64,000 nt of DNA from Nematopogon swammerdamellus (lineage: Eukaryota; Arthropoda; Insecta; Lepidoptera; Adelidae). The stretch covers positions 20,925,349 to 20,989,348 of the forward strand of contig OX336339.1 in the NCBI GenBank assembly GCA_946902875.1, read 5' to 3'. The notes below the pieces were generated by a model, which worked only from the letters and a program-made list of their open reading frames with translations, was not told the origin of the DNA and did no database searches. Shown piece by piece: positions 55,740 through 64,000 of the stretch (position 1 is its first letter; every line of letters starts with the position of its first letter). Position numbers and translations under genes: made by a program.

Positions 55740-55960
55740 AATCAGCCAAGTGAGAGTTTTACACACGCACGGAGGGTTCCGTAGCTCCGCTATAATCATA
55801 CCGGTCAAAAAACCATATCAGTCTATCTTTTATCTATCTGCAATAATAAATACCTACCTGTGGCGCCATCTACTATTTAGTAGCGTGTACTAATCGATTC
55901 TTAGCAAGTTTCTTATATGCGGACCCCCTTAATAGTTTACTGTTTGTTTTTTTTTTAAAA
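55740..55960 (+). repeat. Family A repeat, decayed
   Basis: AATCAGCCAAGTGAGAGTTT, GCACGGAGGGTTCCGTAGCT, TGTGGCGCCATCTACTATTT and AGCAAGTTTCTTATATGCGG. Confidence 0.65.
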
Positions 55961-55979
55961 GGAGGTTATGAATTCTACA

Positions 55980-56190
55980 TGTATGTATGTAATATCGTTG
56001 GAATATTCGTATATGTTAGTCTATGTGGGCTTCTAAACAGGTGTGCCAAATTTCATTAAGTGTATGTAGTATGTATGTTTGTATGTATGTTTGTATGTAT
56101 GTTTGTATGTATGTATTTTATTTTATTTTTATTTTATTTTATTTAAAATAAAATAAAATAAAATGTATGTTTGTATGTATGTATGTTTGT
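55980..56190. repeat. (TATG)n/(TTTG)n microsatellite with an AT-rich inverted centre
   Basis: GTATGTATGTTTGTATG units occupy 56063-56113 and 56164-56190. Between them TTTTATTTTATTTTATTT is followed by its complement AAATAAAATAAAATAAAA, forming a perfect AT-rich stem. Confidence 0.9.
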
Positions 56191-56309
56191 CCACGCATTT
56201 CTCCGAAACTATTAATCGGGTTGCGACCATCTTTTTTTATTGGCTTACATTTACTTCAACTTAGGGAACAGTGCAAGTTTCATCAAAATCGGAAAATTGT
56301 TAAATAATA

Positions 56310-56460
56310 TTTTGATTCATATTTGGAACTTTGAATGGAAGGCGGTACAAAAGCACATCTGAAAATTAATAGATGGACCCCTTTTGTGCTTTTGTACCGC
56401 CTTCAACTCAAGGGTTCGAATATGAATCAAAATATTATTTAACAATGTTTAAGTTCTAAT
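56310..56460. mobile_element. Family G palindromic repeat, copy 1
   Basis: Stem AAGGCGGTACAAAAGCACA (56339-56357) / TGTGCTTTTGTACCGCCTT (56385-56403), 19 bp and perfect. It is enclosed by longer inverted words (AATAATATTTTGATTCATAT). Confidence 0.85.
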
Positions 56461-56960
56461 TGCCTTTTGAAGTCGGCGCAATGTTTTTTTAAACAGTTTT
56501 TGGCTCTGTCGACTGCACGCGACGACTGCAAAAATAAAAAATAAAAAACGCTAATTATGTGAATAAGTACAGTTTACACTTTTGTCGTACTTGGTCGTTT
56601 CGTCCGTCATTTCATTATCGATCCTTCAAACAGACAGGCTTATTGATGCCAAGGTCATTGGACAGTTCATAAATAGATAAACGTATATGTACATACAAAG
56701 TACCTATGTAGCTACGCTATATAAATTCATTCATATCGCAGGTCATCAGTGTACTAGATATGTAAAACACGTGGTATTGATTGCTATTGTTACATATTCT
56801 AACATGTATTGATTCTTGTTCAACCCAAATCATTAGTACAGCTGAGCTGACTAAAACTGATGAAATGATCTTATGAAATATTTTGATAAAAGATAACAAC
56901 TAAGAAATAATGTATGTATGCATTTATGTGTTAACTATAACATAGTAGGTTAAATATATA
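56461..56960. other. No gene seen
   Basis: AT-rich. AGTCGGCGCAATGTTTTTTT, near 56473, belongs to the family G downstream region. Confidence 0.35.
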
Positions 56961-58045
56961 CAGGGTGTTCGGCACATCGACCGACAATTTTTTTTTGTAG
57001 GTAAGTGGGGTCATTTGCAACGTTTTGATCCATGAAACATTTTGTCAGATGTCACGTGGTATCGAGATACGATTTTTTTTCTTTGTTTTTGAAAATTACC
57101 AAAATCCCAGCTTTAAACCCTTGTAATTTTTTTGTTTATGATTGTATCAGCACGAAATAAAATTTATTGAATTTTACTATGTATCCTTGTTCTAGAAAAA
57201 ATATTATTTAATGAAGTTAATACCATGAAAAGGTCTTATGACCTCCCAAAGTCCCGAGAACGAGTAAAAATATGACAGAATCTGAAATTACTTAATTCAT
57301 AAAAAAAAACTGATAGCAATTGATAGCTTCATTTTCTTTGTAAAAGTTCTCTAGTTTACGCCCTTTCCAACGGTATACCACATGTCTTACAAATAATTCA
57401 CTATGTGGTCAAAATTTGAGATAATTTGCAAGAGTCTAAACATTAACAATTGAGAATTGAACAAAGTGCCAGCGCGACCGACATATTCTAAATTTGAAAA
57501 TGCTCCCGAAAACGCTCTCAATACGGGAAGCGACCACCGATATGTGCCCGTGTTGTCGTTTTGTTGTCTCTGTCCCTAATTTTGACCACATACATAGTCA
57601 TACATATTGAATTATTTGTATGACATGTGGTATACGGTTGGAAAGGGCATAAACTACCAAACTTTTTCAAAGAAAATGAAGCTATGAATTTGCTGTCAGT
57701 TTTTTTTAAATGAATTAATAAATTAAGATTCTGTCATATTTTTTACTCGTTCTCGGGACTTTGGGAGGTCATAAGACCTTTTCATGGTATTAACTTCATC
57801 AAATACAAATAATATTTTTTCTAGAACAAGGATACATCGTAAAATTCAATATATTTTATTTCGTGCTGATACAATCATAAACAAAAAAGTTACAAGGGAT
57901 TTTGGTAATTTTCAAAAATAAAGAAAAAAAATCGTATCTCGATACCACGTGACATCAGACAAAAGGTATCATGGGTCAAAACGTTGACAATGACCCCACT
58001 TACCTACAAAAAAAAATTTTCGGTCGATGTTCCGAACACTCTCTG
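56961..58045. mobile_element. 1085-bp foldback element
   Basis: Begins CAGGGTGTTCGG and ends (reverse strand) CAGAGAGTGTTCGG. Arms of roughly 460 bp pair at high identity: ACCGACAATTTTTTTTTGTA, CACGTGGTATCGAGATACGA, TCTCGGGACTTTGGGAGGTC on the right and its inverse on the left, GTATACCACATGTC, and so on. The ~160-bp centre (57430-57590) is unpaired. The flanks are TATATA on both sides. No protein is encoded. The superfamily cannot be assigned from these ends. Confidence 0.85.
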
Positions 58046-58179
58046 TATATATATTTTCGTAGTTAAATTCGCACTAACCATCAATCTTACTCACAATCCC
58101 AGTAATTACTGGTAGAAAATGCTTCTAAGCATCGAGTCCACCTTTTGTAAAAGTGTTTGTGTGCAATAAAATATAAAAA

Positions 58180-58530
58180 AACGGGCCAAGTGCAAGTCGA
58201 ACTCGCGCATGGTCGTTTTTATTATTTTTTGTTTTAATTTTATTTACACTATCCATAGATTTTGAAATTCCAAAATCTATGCACTATACTCATTAATTAC
58301 ACCAAGCGACGCTTAATCTTATTCACGATAGAGCAAAAACAAAACAACTTTGAAAAAAAAAACACATTACTTATATGTAATTAATTAGCTAGGTACTGAA
58401 AATTTAAAATTGTGAAAATTTCAACCTATGTATTTACAGTTCAAAAGATACAGCCCTCAGACGGACAGACAAACAGACGGCCTAGGCTTAGTAATACGCT
58501 TCCGTACTGGTACGGAAACCGAAAAAACAA
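58180..58530 (+). repeat. Family A repeat, near full length
   Basis: AAAAACGGGCCAAGTGCAAG, TCGAACTCGCGCATGGTCG, TACAGTTCAAAAGATACAGC, GACAGACAAACAGACGGCCT and GGTACGGAAACCGAAAAAAC. A tail word TTGTGTGCAATAAAATA precedes it at 58157. Confidence 0.75.
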
Positions 58531-59160
58531 CAGCATTATGCCTTTCTTTACAATATCAACCCACACATTCATCAAGTTCTCTATAAAATTATCAGAAACA
58601 TGGCTTTCTCCTTTTCCGTCGAACAAGAGGTTGCCTACACATAGTATCTGATACGCACATCTTCTTCGACTTCAACATTTAGCTTGAGACCTGAAATCTG
58701 AGTCTTCGCAAGTACAATGGCTTCCTTGTAAGTTGCGACTATTAATAACGAAGGCTTTGTAGTTTGTTTATCGGGCGGGATCCAGGTGAAATGTTGATTT
58801 ACTGCAATTAAATGTTGCTTCGTACAAGTTTGTGCTTCAACCACAAAATATTATATCTAACGATCATAGATGTACATAGGAATATCCAGATGAGTGAACA
58901 GCTAAATTACTTTACTGCTGCCAAGTGACCAAGAATGTTAGACAACTAAGAATCTCCCAAACTACCTTCCTTTCCTTTGCTTAAGATATTGCAACACATA
59001 ATCACACATGCGAACGATAAAACGAATCAGACTGAAAAATGTAAACGGAAACTCTCTCCTTTAGATGGACAACCAAATAAAAAAACTACTAACATATTGA
59101 TATTCCTACTTACTTCTGTCTGTGCTAACGATATACATTATACGTCAAAATTCTAAGAAA
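58531..59160. other. No gene recognised; 69-codon frame at 58635-58844
   Basis: The minus-strand frame contains IPPDKQTTKPSLLIVATYKE and then a VEVEEDVRIRYYV end. It has natural-looking composition but no domain I can name and no splice support. The rest is AT-rich. Confidence 0.25.
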
Positions 59161-59660
59161 CACGACAGCTGAAACGAGAAATTAGACGGAGTATTTAGAA
59201 TATAATGCTCACATTATACAGTACTGCATGGCGATCACGAGTTATTTCCGTCCGTTCCATGATGGCCCGAACGAATAAATTATATGTCCGATTTATTCGT
59301 TTGGGCTAACCGATTACGACTGCGATACGTTTCGCCCGTTCCACATGGAGCGGGCGAAAACCAATAGCTAACGATCGACCCTTGCGAGTGTCGACATATC
59401 GCCAAACCCATAACCGCACTGCCAGTTTCGTCTTGCTTGACCGATTTACGCCAGAATGCAACCGAATCGTTTACCTCCACTAATGGCTGATGATCGTGGG
59501 CGGCATTGTAGTTCGAGTAATGTCTTCGGAGTTCGGATGGACCAGCCGCAGATGCTTCGGCTTATGCAAGCCTGTCGTTGTCGCAAGACGTAACTTTGAC
59601 TCTTCTCGTTGGCTTTCGTGGCTTTCCAGTAATTAATTATGCTGCCTTATGATCAGTACT
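59161..59660. promoter_or_regulatory. Candidate regulatory block
   Basis: GC-balanced, repeat-free, with ACGAATAAATTATATGTCCG, CCGATTTATTCGTTTGGGCT and GCCAGAATGCAACCGAATCG. CGATT/AATCG words occur repeatedly. Inferred from texture only. Confidence 0.25.
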
Positions 59661-59766
59661 TATGAGCAACCTGTACTCTACGGCTTATCATTGTTATCAT
59701 AAATCAAACGATCATCACTTCAAAACCATTTGGCACAGAGTAAACATTTTACTTTGAATCGACTTT

Positions 59767-60300
59767 TTAACCCCCGACGCAAAAGGAGGGGTGTTGACGC
59801 CTGTCTGTCTATCTGTGTGTCTGTCTATGGTATCGTTAGCTCCCAAACGGACGGACCGATTTGGATGCGTTTTTTTTAAATTAGAAATCTGGGTTATTCC
59901 GGATGGTTCTTAGCCTATATGTTTGATGAAGATCAGGTTATCCGATTCGACGATCATCTACTACGACTTTTCCTAATTGGTGAAGGGATCTCAGCTGAAA
60001 AATTCTTTCACCGTCGCCTTTAAATAAATAAACAAAAATTATTACAAAACTAATTAATGTCCATGTAAATAACCCAACCGAACCTAACCTAACCTCACCT
60101 AACCTAACAAAATTATTAAAAGTTGAAATTACGTCTCTTAAAAAGCTTGAAATAAAAGTTTATTAAAAAAACGCTCGACACATCAACAAACCCTTATAAA
60201 CATTATTTCAGCTTAGTTACATAAAGGCGTCGGGGAACCGCTAAGTGAAAAATCAAATTCTGTCCCCCGATGCCTTTAACTAACTAAGCTAAAATTATTT
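59767..60300 (-). repeat. Family B repeat, divergent, near full length
   Basis: TTTAACCCCCGACGCAAAAG, GTTAGCTCCCAAACGGACGG and GGATGGTTCTTAGCCTATAT at the 3' side. A divergent palindromic core lies at the other end (GGCGTCGGGGAACCGCTAAG / TCTGTCCCCCGATGCC). Confidence 0.7.
60075..60108 (+). repeat. Short (CCTAA)n telomere-like run
   Basis: AACCGAACCTAACCTAACCT followed by CACCTAACCTAAC: about six units of the insect telomere repeat complement with two interruptions, inside family B. Confidence 0.75.
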
Positions 60301-60984
60301 TGATAAAATTGTCCTTACAGAGCATAGATCTTCATTAGAAAAGTGTTTCGCACGCAACTTATACATATAATAGCCATAAAACAGTTGTGCTATGTTCACT
60401 GGATGGAATAGACTGTTCATTATCGTCTACTTAGTTTTACCCATCAAAATATTTGCAATCTTTGTGGGAAAATCTAATTTCCGCCGATTGCTTCTTTGCT
60501 TCGGATGTTCGAAATTGAGAATTGAAGTATATATTCTAAATATATTTCTATACAAATTTTGCATGGCCCGGCTACGTGAAACGTAATCTTGCGTAACGTT
60601 ATTGGTTTTCTCGTTGATTTTCTCATTATTATAGCTTTATTGAAAATCAGCTCGGAGCGAGGTTATTGTTCGACAGTTTACTTCATATTTCAAACAATGC
60701 ATCGGCCAATTACGTCGACAAATTGAATCTACGCACATAGAGTACCTACTAAGAAATTTTATTCACGATCTCGAACAAATTGTGCAAGCGAGTGTCTCGC
60801 TGATTTCACCCGATAGATATGCAAATGCACAGTGCGGCGTAGTCAGAACTAGATACACGTGCGGGTTATTTGCTAGACGGGTGATAATAATCCGCGATGC
60901 TTACCTATTTACTGATTGATGGTGCCCTAGTAGTGGCGATATTATACCTGTTGAAACTAGCTCTTTATTATAAACTAGTTTTTT
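60301..60984. other. No gene seen; candidate conserved block at 60580-60920
   Basis: The 60580-60920 part (CGTAACGTTATTGGTTTTCT, CAATTACGTCGACAAATTG) is repeat-free and may be regulatory. The 64-codon plus-strand frame at 60392-60586 has no recognisable domain. Confidence 0.3.
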
Positions 60985-61045
60985 TTTTAAACCCGCGGCT
61001 TCGCTTCGCGTGAATTTTTGCTCACAGCTCAAACTCCCTAAAACC
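60985..61045 (+). repeat. Family E start fragment
   Basis: AAACCCGCGGCTTCGCTTCG, then GTGAATTTTTGCTCACAGC and TCAAACTCCCTAAAACC. Confidence 0.6.
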
Positions 61046-61605
61046 TTATTTCGGACTATTAGGAAAATAAAAAAAATCCAATTCCAATAATAAAATGATT
61101 ATTAATAAGAAAACGTGACAATAAAGATATAATAATAATAATCGTCACGGAGAGCTCCGTAGCTACGGTCTGCACCCGCGCCGCGGCCGATATTGATGGT
61201 TTAGTTTAGTAGATAATAAATCAAAATAATGAAATAAATAATGAAGTATGTACCTCAAGCGTTTGTATGTCTTTATTATGCATAATACTTACCTATATTT
61301 AAAAGATACTTAACCTTGGGATGGGAAGTGTAAAAAATAAAGTAAATAAAAATGTCAATCTAAATTCAAAGAAAATATTTATTATTATGAGTTAATTATT
61401 ATCAAGCTATCAAAGTGGTAATTAAGAAAGTAATTAAGTATCATTATTATATTACACAAAGTAATAAAAAAAACAAATGACAGAAAGCACTTTTTGACAA
61501 AGAGTTATAATAAATGTCTGGTATCTACTAGCTTCCACACGAAATGTCTGCTAATACGAAGCGGGAAAGTCGCGCGCGCGTCATTTCGTGCGCTTGTCGA
61601 ATTGT
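61046..61605. other. No gene seen
   Basis: AT-rich. 61140-61195 holds a short CpG-rich word (CGCGCCGCGGCCG). Confidence 0.35.
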
Positions 61606-61617
61606 TTGATATCGGCT

Positions 61618-61688
61618 GTATGTATCGGCGATACCGATATATCGGCCTGGCCGATATATCGGCCGATAAATCGGTATCGGTATCGGAT
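61618..61688. repeat. TATCGG/CCGATA repeat
   Basis: About ten imperfect TATCGG or CCGATA hexamers in mixed orientation (GGCGATACCGATATATCGGC and onward) form overlapping palindromes. Confidence 0.85.
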
Positions 61689-61690
61689 GA

Positions 61691-61905
61691 CCCTAGAGTT
61701 GAAGGCGGTACAAAAGCACACCTAGAAAATTGATAGTTGGACCCCTTTTGTGCTTTTGTACCTCCTTCAACTCAAGGGTCCGAATTTTAAATCAAAATAT
61801 TATTTAACACTTTTCAGTTCTAGTTGTTTTTTTAAGTCGGTTTAATGTTTTTTAAAACAGTTTTTTTAAGAAGTCGGTTAATAAAAAGTGTGTAAATAAT
61901 AAACT
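61691..61905. mobile_element. Family G palindromic repeat, copy 2
   Basis: Stem TTGAAGGCGGTACAAAAGCA (61699 on) / TGCTTTTGTACCTCCTTCAA (to 61770) with one mismatch, and GGACCCCTTTTGTGC in the loop side as at 56376. Downstream words (ATCAAAATATTATTTAAC) match copy 1. Confidence 0.85.
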
Positions 61906-61914
61906 TACGTAATA

Positions 61915-62298
61915 ATATTTTTTTTTATGGAAACTGACACGGTTGGCTGCATCACCTACAACGTCCGTGATGTCAGCCCATATCACCGGGTGAACTAGTG
62001 CCATGTCAGTGCTTCCCCCTTTGATCGTGCCGGCTACACTGAACTGGTTGGAAAACACAAACTATTTACATAGCCGTTTCGACCGACGTTTCATTCAGTG
62101 CGGTGGTACCAACCCGGGCGGGTTAAACCCTACCACCAAATAAGATTAGGAGGGAAGGGACCTACAGTTTTACGAGGAATCCGAACCTCGGTCAGCCTCC
62201 AACGGTCAGCGGTCACCCATCCAAAAACTGACCGCACCCAGCGTTGCTTAACATTCAATAGCGACAGTTGACTGTCTGCAACACTGAGCTATCGAGGC
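61915..62298 (-). mobile_element. SINE with tRNA-like boxes and a 5S-rRNA-like block, best full-length copy
   Basis: In the sense direction (minus strand) it starts GCCTCGATAGCTCAGTG, a tRNA A-box-like word. At 62252-62209 it carries GTTAAGCAACGCTGGG, GCGGTCAGT and TTGGATGGGTGACCGC, words in the order and spacing of the internal promoter region of 5S rRNA. It then has a B-box-like GGTTCGGATTCC at 62187-62176. The body contains GGGTTTAACCCGCCCGGG and ACCCGGTG, and the end is CCGTGTCAGTTTCCATAAAA, an A-rich tail. It is transcribed by Pol III if active (known for SINEs; inferred here). No target duplication is clear. Confidence 0.8.
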
Positions 62299-62595
62299 TA
62301 TAGATAAGACAGGAAAAATGATAATGAAGATAAAAGCTGTACTATTAATTATATTCTAAGAGTATGTGACTGTATGTTCTGGACATTCATTTGGATTTGG
62401 ATTTGCTACGACAACCCACCCAAACAAGCTGCGTTCTGGGACGATGATCGACCTGCTGCTACGGTCATGCTTCGGCAGCGATTAGAGTTTGCAATATCGA
62501 AATTTCGAATATCGAAACATCGGAATAACGGAACCTGGAATTTCGATGTTCGATGTAGCCGCCTAGAATACATGTTATACACATTCACTCACACG

Positions 62596-62815
62596 CGCAT
62601 TACGCCGCGTCGTCGTCGTCCGCGCCCGCACCGCGCCGCGCGGGCGCCGCGCCGGCGGCGCCGTGCCGCCACGCGCATCGCGCCGTACGCACCACGTCCT
62701 CATTACGATCACATGATTGGTGAATTTCACTCTCGATGCTATCCGGTCCGACGACTAGCCGGCGTCGTCGACGGCGCGGCGGCGGCGTGCGGAGGAGGTT
62801 CGTGACGAATTTTTC
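62596..62815. promoter_or_regulatory. CpG-rich island
   Basis: Strongest GC/CpG patch in the window (CGCGCCGCGCGGGCGCCGCG and similar words). Arg/Ala-rich open frames on both strands are a composition effect. Possible promoter or first-exon region of an unidentified transcript. A repeated TTTGTGGCACGTCT word follows at 62909 and 63038. Confidence 0.3.
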
Positions 62816-64000
62816 GCCTACCACTTCTTCAAGCCATGAGAGCCTGGTGACATATCAACACGAACGCGATGTTATCGACTATGTGTATCGACAACATTTT
62901 GTCATCGATTTGTGGCACGTCTATTCGAATCGATTCACTGTTATACAAGCGATGCTATAAATGGTCAAGACGAGATGATTTTGTATGATCGAGAAACGGT
63001 ACCGGTCTGGTGAGAGAGTTTCTTCATGGTACATTCTTTGTGGCACGTCTCTCACGCTCAATGCATCTGTGGACATTTTAAACTATGTAACTCTTAATTC
63101 GTATGTAACTAACTTAAATAAAGATGCTTCGAAATTCTAATTGTCTTCGTAACGTTTATTATTTGTGTTGTCAGCTCAACAGCTCAATTTCCACAACGTA
63201 AAACTGGCGGAGAAATAATACTGGCTACCTTTTCTCTATTAGCGATTGTCGCAGAAAATAACGGTAATCGCAGCTCTGTATCATTAGACGCATTGAGAAG
63301 CTCGTTGGTTGGAGCGACTGAGACGGATCACGAGAAATTGCTAGTAGCGATGAATTGCTAATACAGAATAGCCCCAATAGCAGAAGAGCAAGACAATAAA
63401 GTCAAATATCTTACACTTTATCCAACTTCTTATTTCCCGTTACACCCACATGAATTGAAGATCCTCGTTATTATAACTGACAGTTACCCCTAATCCCACT
63501 GACATAAGAGCGACGTGACCCTTGACTTTGACGGGATAGGGATGTTACTTGTGCGTATAGTACAAAAACTTGCAGGAATAATATCAGTTTGTGTAGAGAA
63601 ATACCTATATGGAAAATCGTCGAATAAATATCTTGTCACTGCATAGACGTATGTACTTATTTATTCTAATAGACAAGTAGTAAAGTTATTCATTAGTGTT
63701 GAAATTATAGTGAAATAGGTCCTTATGATGTAATTGAAATGAAAGATAGCGCATTGCATAACATAATTTACGAACTTTGTACGTACGACCGAAGTGCCAA
63801 CATTTGTTATGTCCACGATATATTCTCCAAAGAGGATATTTCTTTTTACGGCTTGATTGATTGGCGACAACGTCGACTATTCGTCGAGACCGTCTCAGTA
63901 TTAGCAGGATGAAGTTAGACACGTCAAACGGTGCGGTGGCTGAATCTCTGGAGGCCTATTCGTTAAGAAAATGGCTCGATTTCAAATTAATATTCTTAGG
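62816..64000. other. No gene seen
   Basis: AT-rich with possible transcript-end features (CTTAAATAAAGATGC near 63113) but no supported reading frame or repeat. Confidence 0.3.

Noticed and set aside
62209..62252. 5S rRNA gene
   Set aside because: Only about 44 bases resemble the 5S internal region, and they are embedded in a SINE with an A-rich tail.
62374..62805. 143-codon Arg/Ala-rich protein
   Set aside because: A composition artefact of a CpG island; a similar frame exists on the opposite strand.

Overview
This window looks like nuclear DNA of a moth or butterfly (Lepidoptera). It is mostly AT-rich and carries several dispersed repeat families of lepidopteran type. These include copies ending in a GGTTCCGTA / CGGAACC word, copies carrying AAGTGCGAGTCGGA, copies ending in CGTCGGGGGTTAA, RTE-type retrotransposon tails that run into (GAT)n, and SINEs. 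I see no prokaryotic operon structure, CRISPR array, phage or rRNA gene. The species cannot be named from the sequence alone.

Only one host protein-coding segment is convincing. It is a first coding exon of a cadherin-superfamily protein on the minus strand at 387-579, with a signal peptide followed by the start of an extracellular cadherin domain. A clean splice acceptor lies one base before the ATG and the exon ends in a split codon at a GT donor. The rest of that gene runs out of the window to the left. Everything to the right is then either a long 5' intron of this gene or intergenic DNA; the sequence alone does not decide which.

The remaining ~63 kb is a graveyard of mobile DNA, with gaps of apparently unique sequence. 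Autonomous-element relics are: a reverse transcriptase C-terminal half with a zinc knuckle and restriction-like endonuclease signature (9780-11134, one stop and two frameshifts), a jockey-like RT tail (14187-14470), RTE-type RT tails (1590, 8395, 18693-19205, 22397-22642), a 5'-truncated RT tail with target duplication (38256-38530), and an internally deleted mariner (24887-25775). Non-autonomous elements with defined ends are two hAT-type elements with perfect 8-bp target duplications (27642-29411 and 44453-45396), a 1085-bp foldback element (56961-58045), a foldback built from inverted tandem arrays (35137-36780), and a 147-bp GC-rich MITE present twice at about 98% identity (34219 and 55267). 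A SINE family carries a 5S-rRNA-like block between tRNA-like boxes.

Local family labels used below: A = repeat with AAGTGCGAGTCGGA at one end and CGGAAACCTAAAAA at the other; B = repeat ending CGTCGGGGGTTAA, often with a palindromic core; C = repeat with GCGACTAAGGGATA and GATTGTCGGGATACAG; D = repeat starting TTTAGGGTTCCGTA and continuing CGGAACCCTTATAGGATCAC; E = repeat starting GCCCGCGGCTTCGCTCGC; F = repeat with CCACGCCCAGAGAGGCGC; G = short palindrome around CAAAAGCACA. Nesting shows relative age: mariner inside B, hAT inside A, a palindrome inside hAT, a retroposon inside C, and the GC-rich MITE at the end of C. Several gap regions (8640-9040, 31090-31700, 34760-35080, 59161-59660, 60580-60920) are free of recognised repeats, and some of them are rich in TAAT-type motifs; they are the best places to look for conserved regulatory DNA. 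Nothing here amounts to a demonstrable new multi-gene system. The most unusual material is the SINE architecture, the tRNA-like blocks inside both hAT elements, and the near-identical GC-rich MITE pair.
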